From the NCBI RefSeq assembly GCF_910592395.1, contig NC_088312.1:8186001-8250000 (forward strand): DNA of 64,000 nt, written 5' to 3'. Within the stretch, counting starts at the first letter, position 1, and every line of letters starts with the position of its first letter. This document shows, piece after piece, positions 11,801-24,200 of the stretch. A program made the translations under genes and the position numbers. This stretch comes from Lineus longissimus. Lineage: Eukaryota > Nemertea > Pilidiophora > Heteronemertea > Lineidae. The notes beneath the pieces were generated by a model. The model did no database searches and was not told where the DNA came from. It saw only the letters and a list, made by a program, of their open reading frames with translations.

Positions 11801-14800
11801 ATAAGGCAAAGCAGGCGTAATTGTGGAAATTTCTTGATAATGAAATCTCCTTACCTTGGTCCGTTGCTGATGTTGGGTATAACAGATCAATCTTTTTCTG
11901 CGTTCGTTCCCGCATTTGTTGCTGGCTCAAAAATTCGTATGTCGCTGAAAATCCCTGCCTCTGATTTTTGCTGTCGGCCAGAAACTGAACAAAAAGGTAC
12001 GGTCCGGATGATATGGATTCTACGTTGTTTCTCGTGTCGCAGTGTTGTATGATCATGTGACTGGAACTGTTGACGCCATCACGGATGGTAATGTGGTCAG
12101 GACTAGCTATACATCTGCAAAATAGAAGGAGAGTGGTCTTACTTGTGAGGCTCATTCGTCACTCCGGGAAGGGGTCTCTAGATATACACGTTTAATAGTT
12201 GTCTTTAGATTCATCGGTTGACTACAGGCTGGCTGTTTGTTTTGAGCATAGAGAAGGGGAGACCAAACTACTCCTATTTGAATATTTTTCTAATATGCCA
12301 ACATGCACTTTGTCCTTTTTTTAATGAACCTATCCGATTCTGTCGTAGTTCTCATCCAAGACGAAGCACAATTTTAATGTTTTCTTTTAATTTGATGACA
12401 CTCATTCAGTTTTTTTCTTATATTTTAGAATTATTTATTTCTCTAAAGATGCTTTGAACAACTGGTGTCACTGAAAATAGATATCAGTTAGGCAATTCTA
12501 GCAAGATAAAACCTATATTCCTACGGACGGGATAACAAAGGGTTGGATTTATCTTCATGATTTTATCAATGCAATTTCGTTAATGGACAATTGACGAATT
12601 GCCACTGATCATGCAACCACAGAGAGGGAACAGTCAGGTCAGATGAAATTTTGTATTATAAGGATATCTTTCAATAATTCTTTATTGCAATAACACCTAA
12701 ATGAAACATTTACTTCTTAGATAGTCATCGAAGGTCAACAAGGTTGGGAGTACACCAACTACCATGCACTACACAGAATCTTGGTTAAAAGATGACAGTT
12801 TTACCAAAAACACTGTTTCAGAATTGTGAATACTGAAAGGGAATCTTGTGTTAATTATGGTCATGCCTTGATATTGACAGGAGACAGAGTGGTACTACGA
12901 TACTGTCGATGTAACTACAGATAACTACAGGGTACTATACAGATGGGTTACTATGGGTAAATAACACAATTTTATGAGGAAATAAGAATGGGATGAGTGG
13001 ATACAGAAGGATGTCTTGATTTAGCAAACACATTTTCAGGCTGCCACTCAGAGGCCTGAAAGAGTTTTAATGGGTGGGTTGAGGTGGGAGCGCTTTGCAT
13101 ATTATTGTCGATTATCATGACAGAAGTTAAGGGATATCAGTCACAGTAGAGACAGTAGGTTTAGTTTCCAATGAATGGGGAACAGCGGGAGTAAGAGTCA
13201 GACACACACATTGGCTTTTGATAGCCTGAGAAAGATTTGACGGCAATGGACAACCTGCTTGATTGTTGTTTGTTTTTGTTGATTTTACGTGTGTGTTAAA
13301 AGTAAGCCATTTAGCTTAATATCTTCATCAATCTTTCTCGGACTAAAGTGCGCCAACATTTTCAACAGTACTTGAAACCACCAGTCAGACTGACAGTGCG
13401 ATGATCCACACTCACCCAGATCCACTGTAGGGCCAAGGACAAGGACAAAGCATACATATTTTACTACTGAAACTAAAACTCTAATTCTGCAACTGTAAAC
13501 ATCTAGGTTTTGTCGCTGTCGAAACCGTGAACATTTTTGAACAAAGTGATCTGGGGATATCCGGGGAGTGGAGGGTGAAGGAAAGGGGAAGAGTTAATGG
13601 ATTTAATTTTTCTATTAGTTGCTCTATCTTAATCTTATGTTACGTTTTAAACTACTTCACCTATTTACATGTTAGTATCACAGATAAAACAAACGGTTAT
13701 TAGAAAGTGTTCCTTACATTGAAGAATGTGGTATCCGTGATATTTGAGATGGAAAATCTATCCATTCAAACCCCGGAAAATTGTAAATAATATTAGGTGT
13801 TTCACATTACATTTTAGAGAGTACATTTTCATATGTAATTCAGTGATATCTAATGATTGATCTGAATTTGACACAATATCATAAGATTATTATATGTAAT
13901 CACTAGTCTCTGCCGTTCTCCATTATTACCCAAGATATATTCACATTACCCAGCATCGTCATAAAAAGTTATTCATGGTAGCATCTTTTAGTTGAAACAG
14001 TGATTTCAGTTCTCTGCTGCTCTATCAGATGGCAACACTATCCATTTTCCACAAGATGCAGTTGACTGGATACGGTTTAATGGCATGTAGTGCGGGCGGT
14101 GGGGCGGGTTTGGGGAGGGGATCAGCCACAAAATTGACCTTTCATGGTCATACAGTACGGGGTGCTGGAACTTGAAAATGATTAGTACACCATGCGAAAA
14201 TGGTTAAAAATGTAAATACACACGAAATTAACAATTGTAACATTTATCATTTCAAGCGGCTGGACCATAAAAGTAGCAAACCACTATTTTTCCATTTTCA
14301 TCAACATACGCCGACCTGCTGTAAAATTCTGAACAAATTTTATTAGATCCTCACTGCCAAAAGTAGGAACGCTGACCTGCTGTAAAATTCTGAACAATTT
14401 TTATTAGATCCTCACTGCCAAAAGTAGGAACGCCGACCTGCTGTAAAATTCTGAACAATTTTTATTATATCCTCCCTGCCAAAAGTAGGAACTTCTGGGT
14501 AATTTCACCACGAAAAATATTCTCATAAACAGAGCAGAGCAATGTGGTTTTAACAGCGGGTAATGTGATCTTTGGTCTACTAGTCTTCACTTCTTTTAAA
14601 GTCAGCCCTATATTCAGCTTCAAAACGGCCAGATTACCTTCTATCCCTGTAAGATGTATTTCAGTGATTTGAAAGAAAAGGAAGAAGAGGAAAAGAAAAC
14701 GAGTCTTAGATGAGTGCAGGAGAGGGTATGGGTGTTAGAGAAGACACCATTCTAATCTAACAAGCATGACGGAAATGGATAATTTTGGTGACAGGCTTTC

Positions 14801-17800
14801 CGTCTTAGCTCAAAATGGGGTCGATTTATGAAAAAAAAACACCCTTTAATGCTGAACAAAGGGTAACAAAAGCTTTTTTGAGTACTTTTGATGATCGAAA
14901 TAACATTAGAATTTGAGAGAAATGTGGGCCCCGAAAAGCAGTTTGTTTTCGAGATGGCATCTGAGATGGCCACATTAAACCCAACATTAACAACATCTCC
15001 TTGTTTTGTTATTCATGCTCAAGCCATGACTTTGGTTTCTTTGTAGTTGAATTGAACGTACTGCCTACATCATCAGAGCTTTCCTGAATTCGAACATAAC
15101 TATATTTGTGTCGTTATCTGAAGCTTGCTTTGTTATAATTGTTTCAGACCTTTGTCTGAAACACGCAGCAACAGACACATCAGTGTCAGTACTTAGCACA
15201 TTACAGGGGTATCTCATCAGAATGAAATGAAGATTTGACTATTACTACATTTCTCCTTTTTCTGTTACACATAGAAAAACCTGTCGCTCAGGATATGAAT
15301 AAACGATAGAAATTGACACATAGATGTAAGAAGACACACAGAGGAGAAAATCAGATAAAAGCATAACCAGAGGGGGGGGGGGGTTAATCCGAAAGACCTA
15401 ACAAGATTTAGATGACAATCTTACAAGTGTTATACCTTCTCCTATCCCAAGGCAGCCTGGAGGAGATGCAAAAACTTACTAGTTCAATGTGCTCAGTTCT
15501 GCGACACCAGGGCATGGAAAAAAGCTAACTGCTCCTATCCCTGTCTGAGTGTTTGCGCTCAAAACGGAAGACAATACTGTAGACTATTAAGGGGCCAGCC
15601 TATGTCATTTTGACCATCCAGATGGCCAACGTAATGATCTAACTGCGGTTAACTTCCATCACACAGATCCTGGTCTCATCAAAATAATGCACTCCTAAAC
15701 GGATCAGAGCACCGCAGAGAGTTCTGATTGACTCCGTGATGACTCTACAGAATGCCACCCGGCAAATTTAGGATATTTTCTTGAATTATGACTGAGGAGT
15801 AACGCAATTAGTAAGGATTCTAAAACTGACATTTCCCATAACCACTTGCCTTGTATGAAAAATTTATGTTTATGGTTTGGCTGGGGTTAACGAATGTCGT
15901 TAGAGATGTGGTAATTAGGTAACTAATCGTGCACAAAGATAGGAAAGTAGAGCTCAATTGCGAGGAATAGAAGCATCTGGCAGAATAACCAATAAGGGGG
16001 GATCCGAGGAGGAAAATTGATGGAATTTACGCTTCTGATAGAAAGACAGCACGCACACTGGTTTGAATTGAGATTTTGAGTTCAGGTTGGCTGTATGGAA
16101 GTGTAGGACAGAATGGCAGAGAGCAAGAAGATGATGGCAGATAGAATTATTAGAGAAAGTATAACTTCTCAGTTGAATAACTCGATGGATAGCTGGCACA
16201 TAGGAGTATTAGAATATTTTCAAATTAAATAAGCTTCAGCAGCATAGGCAGTGCTGAGATAAGGCAATTTCTTCAAACTTCAAAGTGTTTTTAGTGTAAG
16301 CGCTAGAAGAATTTTATAAAGCTGTGCGTAAGTGCAGTTTCAATTCTGGTGATTAATTGATAAATTGCTGTAGGAAAACTAATACGTTGTATCAACTCAT
16401 CCAAATTCCAAGATGTCTTTCGAGACTTGCTAGTTTCGAAGTATTCTCTTGGAGGGCAGTACCTACCTCCCGACCAATCTTTCCAGTTGGATATTTTCAA
16501 ACGTCACAACCACTTGCTCCTCTGGCATTCCTTTGAACACATACTGACACTCGGCGTCTGCTGGGTAGTTTTGTGGGTACTGCGGTGAAAAGAATTTTCC
16601 CTTTTTTCTCTGACTTGACGCCATTATGTATGTACATTGCGTCCCGTATTGCTTGATTCCATTCGTGACGAATTCATCTACAAATATGAAAGAACAGTTG
16701 CAGAAAGCGCTATATATCGCCAAGTGTGAATGAAACTTAACCGAACTTATACAACACTGGTAAGAAACTCTAACTTTGAGTTGTCTCTCAAATGTTTTCC
16801 GACGAGACCTCGACTGTATCCGAAATTTTCCTAAATGACCGGGATTCTAGAAACGTTAAAAATGCCATGATTTCTCTCGACAAAGGCTTATAATGATGAG
16901 ACATAGAAACGGGCCAAAATACATAATAGTTCCTATATATTGGGGACTCTCAAACTTGACAAAAAGAATGCCCACAGCTAACTTTAGGCCGTGTCATGAC
17001 AAAGATAACCCCGGGAGACATCAATCCAGTTCATGAAAAAAATATCTCAACTGTATGCGAGATAGCCGACAGATAACATAATAGACTGGGTCATGACAAG
17101 AATGACCCGAAGTTTCATCAATTTGAGTCGTACTAAAATAAGTTAAAATTACGTTTTCCACCAGTCATGTCAGTGGCTAGCCTGAGAATTGAAATATGAC
17201 CCAAAAACCCCTAAAAAATATTACATTATAATAGTGGATGTTTTGTCATCTTTCGTAGTCAAATTGAATAAAGAAGACATACAGTCACTTCAAACATTAC
17301 ATACAGTGAATTATACCCATATCTGGAATTACCAGTCGACATCACTGTAACAAAATTATTACTCTTAGCACTCGACTGCGGTTTTAAAAGACTACTTTAT
17401 CAAATCTTGCTTCATTAAACTAACCTCCCTAGGGTGACTAAGGTTGGATATTTAATTACGGCAACCATAGCTACCCTGTGTGAAATCGCCGGTGGCATAT
17501 TGTATTCAGTTCACAAAGACTGGGGCCCGCACTTGACAGCTTCTTCACTCTTGTAATTTAATCATTGGTTTACCTCCTTTGACAGGCGAGGTGTGATGAA
17601 AGAACACGAGAGGAATGAATCTGGTTTACTCCATCATACATTCCTTGCATGTCTGTTTTAATATGAGATATCATAATTCAAACTTCTTTTGGGACAGTCA
17701 TTGAAATCTAAGAGTCTAAGGTGTACCAGTTTCATCAACTCTGTGAGGAATTGCGGTCGTTTCGCTCCATGACCTTTTGGGCTCCAGTCGTAGCTTCATT

Positions 17801-20800
17801 TGGCTCTCATTTGTAAGTAGGCACATTCAAGTCTAGTCTTGCGTGCTTGCACCAGATGGCCTTCAATCGAAGTACGTACTTCCTTCTGCGATGGGCCTTG
17901 ACCTACATACTGGTTCACGTTCAACTTCATTCAGCATATTATTATGATATAAGCTTACATACATACATATCACGTTTGTGGTTTTTTGAAAACACACCAT
18001 TGATAATCCATTCCCTTTCTCCAATTACAAAGCTTGTTTATTGCATTTCAAAAGACAACACTGAATTCAGTTTCGATATTTGCTCTGTAATTATGGTTCC
18101 AGTTGAAACTTGCAGAATAAAACACGGCAAACAAGTTAGTTTTTGTGTAATTATTGATGCACAGTGCGCTTTTATTTCAAAACTTTTGCTAAAAGCTCTT
18201 AGTTCAAAAGTTGATTCTGACAAATCAAATATAAGGCCAACCAGCGACTGGCATGACTATGAATTTTTAAAGGGAGACTATAGGCAGGAGGCAGGTAGGC
18301 CAGATTACGTTCTGTCGAAGTGAAACTTTATATCACTCACTCAACCAGACCCAGTTCTTTGAGAGCAGCGAAAGCGGGATACTGCACGGTTGTTACAGGC
18401 ATTGAATTAATGTCAATGAAATTTACTGGTTCGGCAACAGTAGCTGAGCACAAAGCCTGTTAAAGTGGCAAAACCGTAATCAAAAGCTGATCTTTGCAGC
18501 GAAAACAGACACAGCGAAAACAGATATTGGTCGCCTCGCGACCATCAATCGGGCCCCCTGCAACAACTGTATGGTCTTCCTTTACATGTTTAAGTAAGAA
18601 TTGGACAGGGCAACTAACTTACCAGCTGATAAGAATTTGAACCGGCCTTGGAACCCCGTATTCCGGTCGTTATATGAATTCGTATGAAATTCCAATATGA
18701 GTGCCCTGCCCGAGGAGTAATACACTTTTTGAATCATCTCCATCGTGCCACAGAGTTTATAATCTGGGTGATTGTGTTCATTTATTTCTGGACGAGGTAG
18801 ATTGAGAAAAAAACTTAAGAAATCCTCACACCTGAAATGTATGAAACAGAAAACTTTGAGATTGGTGATTAAAGGTTGCATTGTGAAAGAAAGATGCCAC
18901 GTATTGCAGGCAACTTGACCTCTTCGCTTGTGACAGTCAGCATAACCAATAGGGCCATACGTGGGATTTTCATGGTGAGTGGGGAGAGGGCGACAGCGGT
19001 AGCCAGTAGGCTATTGATTGGATGCACAACACCACTTCTCGCCATTTTTGGTCGAAGCTACTCTTCAACTGTGTTAACTCTCGGAGCAGAATTTCAAACT
19101 GATACCTTTAGACAACGTTGTTTGCATTTTTTGATGAAATCAATTAAAATAGACCATTCGCGAAGTGTTGGAAGATAACTGTTCAAATAGCCAATTTACC
19201 CTTTAAATGAAACTTTGAATCAAATGTCATTGTCTCTGTAACAGAATAGCATTATTGCTAATTATCGATTAGTTCATAACACCATCGATCCAATGATCGA
19301 AACAACTCGTCCAAGTGTAGAATAGTTTTGTAATCTTATAACTCGGTAATTTTAACAACGCGACGCGACATAATCAAGTAAACTTAGCTTAAAAAACCAA
19401 TCAAAACAAATGGCTTTGTTATCTACCATTTGAAGTCTCAAAATCAATTATGCCCTGCCTTTTCTGGAATCCAGTCTAACTTTATCATATGTAGAACACA
19501 ATGAAATTTGAAGACATTAATTCTGTATTCATAACAGTTGATGAGCTGAAAATGGACTTGGATGATGCAATACCGTATGTTTTATACTTTAGTGTCAGTC
19601 CACAGATAGATTATGCAAAAAGTGATAGGGTGGGGTCAGCGGATTTGACTGAAACTTTTACCATTGGTTAGTCTTAGGATAGGATTACAACTGGTGGAGT
19701 ATTTTTCAGAAAATAATTAGGACAGGAATGGGACGCAAAATAAATCACTTTTTTGTAGGTTTTGCATGGTCTATTCATGGACGGACACTTAATGTTTTTA
19801 AACGATGGTGATGATTGAAACTAAAAGCCTGCAATGACATTCATTTGCTGTGGCATGGGTGCTTTTTGAATCAATCGCCACCAAATTTCTCTCCCCAAAT
19901 TATATGTATGCAATAAATTAAATCACATGCGAGAGCTCGCAGGTTGGTAAAACAAATCAAAACATGTCCTGAGGACTGTTACAAGCTCGACTGTTCATGC
20001 TGTGATTTATACTCAGCCAGAACATCGTAGTAGGTTTAATCTTTCACGTTTGACTGTAATCTTATCACAACGGAAAAACAAAATGTCAACAGCATTGAAA
20101 TCTGAATTTCCAAAAACCATCAAGAATGAGCTTGGCGACGGATATTTTTTCTACTGCCGCAGACTCTAATTCTCGCTGAAGTTAAAAGCTCTAAGCCTTG
20201 TTATGAAAGGTAAGGGTACTGACTTACTGAACTGTTTTTAAGTCTAAAAAATATAATCATGTGAAAAAATATAATCATGTGTTTAGCTATTTAAATAGAA
20301 TACTGTTAGTAGTTTGTAGTATAATTCGATTAAATAAAATAACTTTAAAATTTATCGCAACAACTTACCTATTATTTTTATCTGGCATCTGCAGATCAAA
20401 GGCTATAAATGTCAATTCTACTATTTCCCCTACATTTCCTATGAATGTGTATAAAATACAGTTCGTGTTTTCTGGATATTCTGCCGGATAATTTGGTGAT
20501 TGAAATATTCCTCCGTAGCCATCGTACGTGATCCCAGCATCACTTTGGTAGAGGACACATACACACGCTACAAAGGAAGAGACATAGAGTTAATAAAATT
20601 AGGATAAGAGAGAGAAACACTATCATTCACTACTACAGCAGCTACTTTTCTACTTATTGCTCATAGACTTGTTCACGCCTCCAAAGACTCCCTTACATTA
20701 TCAGCAATTTACTTGGACACGGTACAAGTCTACAGCTGAGGAAGTTCAGCAAATTTTCTGAAAACCAAGTGATATTCTGATAGGATGGACAAAAGTGGCA

Positions 20801-21132
20801 CAACATGTATTTCAAAGCAAGAGAGAAAGAGGTCATCAACGATAATCTGAGGGGAGACATTGATAAAAATTTTCAGGAATATCTTTTTTATTGGTGTTTT
20901 TAACATGTTTTGGGTTGAATTTAAATCATTCCATCACTTAACTGAACTTCCTCAGTCTCTGCAGACCAATTAGCAATGGATTTAGCAGCATATGATAACA
21001 GTTTTGAGCCTGAAGGCAACATTCTACTTGTAAATGCACTATGCGTGCATTAGAATGCCACCGAGTAACTCATGAATCATTAGCTCACCTCTTAGCAGAG
21101 GTGAGCTTATCCCATACCGTGGCGTCCGTCGT

Positions 21133-21215
<83 letters not shown>

Positions 21216-24200
21216 CGTCGTCCGTTAGCAGGGCACGTTTCGTAACTGTTAAAGCTATTGAGTTGAAACTTGGTACACATATACCCTTATGTAATGACAC
21301 CTTGGAGACCAAGTTTCGGTCTGATTCGTTTCATGGTTTGGCCACCAGGGGGCCAAACGTTAAAAGTGAAAATATGCAATATCTCCCTTAATAGTAGTCG
21401 GGAAATTTTGAAAAAAATATGGTAGGTACTTCTAGCAAAGGTGCATCATATATCCTCCGGGTTTTTGATTTGACCTCCTTTTCAAGGTCACAGAGGTCAA
21501 ATGGTGTAAATTGGCCGTTAGGATGTAACGATGGCACGTTTCTAAACTGCAATGACTATTGATACCAAATTTGGTACACATTTACCCCTTAGTCAGGTGA
21601 TCTCAGGGACCGAAGTTTGGTCCAATATGATTCACCACTTGACCACCAGGGGGCAAAATCCAAAAACCTTAAAAATGTGATTATTCCTTAACTTCTTGTT
21701 CGATTGCCACCAATTTGATATCATGGGTACATCTAACCACCATACAGTATATGTCACACAGGTTTTTAATTTGACCTTCTTGTCAAGGTCACAGAGGTCA
21801 AATGGCGTAAATTCGCTGTCAGGCCGTAACTATGGCACGTTCCTTAACTGCAATGACTATTGATCACAAATTAAGTACACATGTACCCCTTGGTCAGGTA
21901 ATCTCAGGTACCGAAGTTTGGTGCGATCTGATTTGCCGTTTGGCCTCCAGGGAGGGGGCCAAATCCTAAATTCTTCAAAATGCCATTATTCCTAGTAATG
22001 ACTTGCCCGATTGGCACCAATTTTATATCATAGGTACATCTAATTCTAACAACCATTCAATGTGTCACCCGGGTCTTCTTTGATTTGACCTACTTTTCAA
22101 GGTCACAGAGGTTGAATGTACTGTAAATTGGCCATGTTGGGGAAATTGTAATTGCTTGGACCTACATCAAACCTAACACTACATGACACAATACCATGCT
22201 CTTTATCCATCTTTCCTCCACATGAGGTGAGCACAATGGCCCTGGCCATTTCATTTTTTATACACCTTCTTGTCTCAAGTTACCTTGAGGTTTTGTATAT
22301 TTTTAAATAGTGTAGACACCCATCAAACTCATTTATATACTCCAGGAGACAGCGTTTGGCCATTATCTTAATTGGAACGTCTTAAAAAGAGTTGATTGAC
22401 ATGACAGGATGCTTCCTTCTACAGGATCACATTGTTATGTTGCAGCTTCTCATCAAGAGAGACTGCGGAAGATTTTTTTTTCACCCCAGTCTTCCTTGGC
22501 AAAAGCAGGAAGTACTTTTCCCTTTTTCAACATTTGCAGAGTTGGTGCTGATAGTGTGTCTGGCTGCAGAACCTACTGCCATTTTATACACGTGCTGCTG
22601 GTTCACCTTATTGTAAAACACCCTGGTGCGTCACAACAGGCAAATGACACAAAAATACGATCCGCCCATTCTCTTCTGATATCATATGGTGTATCTCTCG
22701 CAACAAAGCTAGCTTCGATTTTCAGTTGCTCATTACCAGCTGTTTTTACGATTTTTAGTAATTAGTGGTTTCTCACCTCTTGCCATATTTCAATAATGAA
22801 TGGCAGTGTGAGACAACTTAGTGGAATGCTCTCAACTGAATGCTAAGCTAGAGAAAATGACAATGTTAGTCAGTTACCTCCAACTCAAATCTTTTTTGGT
22901 TCCACCTATGTAATTCTGTGGCCCATTTTCTGCCAACTACCACCATGTGCTCTGTAATTCGGTGACCTACTTTCAGGCGAGCTACCACCAGGATCAATAG
23001 AAATACTCTGTAATTCTATGACCCATTTTCAAGCAAGCAATACCACCATGGACTGTATACCGCAATCAATTGAAGAAATCCAATTTAAATTTTCCACTAA
23101 GTTGCTTCCTCTGTTCCAGCTGCACTGGTTTTCCCAATCATACCAACATTTGATCTGCTTCAACAAATTTGTAAATCGGAATCGGATTTATGGGATGATA
23201 TATATTTGAAAAATCAGAGCAGAATCATTGCAGTAGCCTTACATGGCAATAGCCTGGTTCGATTTTTTTAAACCAGCGTTGAAACCGAACTTTAATTTTC
23301 AGAAGAGATATGTCAAAGATATTCAGAAATACATTATAGATAAATTTTAAAATTCACCAACGCCTGTAATGGAATAAATTCTTAAGTTGTAACATGACAC
23401 AACTTTCCAAGTTGGTTCAGCTATTTGTTAGAGGTCGATACCATCCAAAGTATAGAATTCTGGACTAGACTTATTGGATGTTTTTGATGTCATAATAGCT
23501 TTTCTGGCAAACCTATGGAAGGTTTTGATATAAAAACACTGGACATGTATTCTTAACTTTTTTAACATAGAGGATGGTAAGACGTATAACAACTAATGTA
23601 AACCGACTTAAGAAGCTGTCATTGCTTCCTTTCAAATTGTACCCAAAGTTACCTCTGTCGATGTGATAGGTGCTTTCGTAAGCAATACAACTCTCTTCGT
23701 CTGAAATAACGTAGGTGAATCAAACAGAATGAGTAAGAGTCAAAAACAAACAGTCATGAAAAACTTCAATATATTTAAATGCATTAAAGATTACGACTGA
23801 AGATAAAATAAGAAAACAGCGTTATATCTCATCGAATTCCGGCATCTGCAAAAGAATACATTTATTAGAAAGGTCGTCTGAACATTAAGAGTCAAAAAAA
23901 TTGAAAAGGTACTTCTGAGATTACTTGACGCATAGTAGTTAAGAAATGGACACCAGTTAACATGACAAGAAAATCAAGAAATGCTTTTTTATAAACCTAG
24001 TCTCGTCACCAAAATCAAGAAAGCCAAGTGAAATGGACAGCCTTCAGAACAACTTCTAACCTTTCAACAATATCAATAGAGTAAAAGTTATAAAGGCACA
24101 TCGATCACAGAATGCCATATATGGATAAATATACCCGAGTCTCAAGATATTATAGGAAATCATTGAAATTGTAGGTAGTACAAAAAATGCCGGTACAAAA

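Larger units (their letters stand above)
21082..22250 (+). repeat. Dispersed composite element: hairpin, (GTC)27, three 301-bp units, terminal palindrome
   Basis: It opens with a 10-bp-stem hairpin (AGCTCACCTC, loop TTAGCA, GAGGTGAGCT; 21082-21107), then the GTC microsatellite. Three tandem units begin at GCACGTTT/C near 21233, 21534 and 21835 (period 301). It closes with GAGGTGAGC (22224-22232) and the palindrome AATGGCC-CT-GGCCATT (22235-22250). No coding capacity or clear target duplication is visible. Class unknown. The boundaries are inferred from the internal structure. Confidence 0.7.
20568..23652 (-). other. Intron 2 of the CUB gene (3.1 kb)
   Basis: Joins the spacer exon to CUB1 and hosts the hairpin/(GTC)n/301-bp-unit dispersed element at about 21082-22250. 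No additional exon is needed for frame continuity. Confidence 0.75.

Noticed and set aside
16095-16170. Hydrophobic minus-strand stretch in intron 5, considered as an alternative transmembrane exon
   Set aside because: Exons 5 and 6 already join in frame within CUB2. Inclusion would break the domain and there is no convincing splice pair.
21041-21391. Poly-arginine frames on both strands
   Set aside because: Direct translation of the GTC microsatellite. No gene structure.
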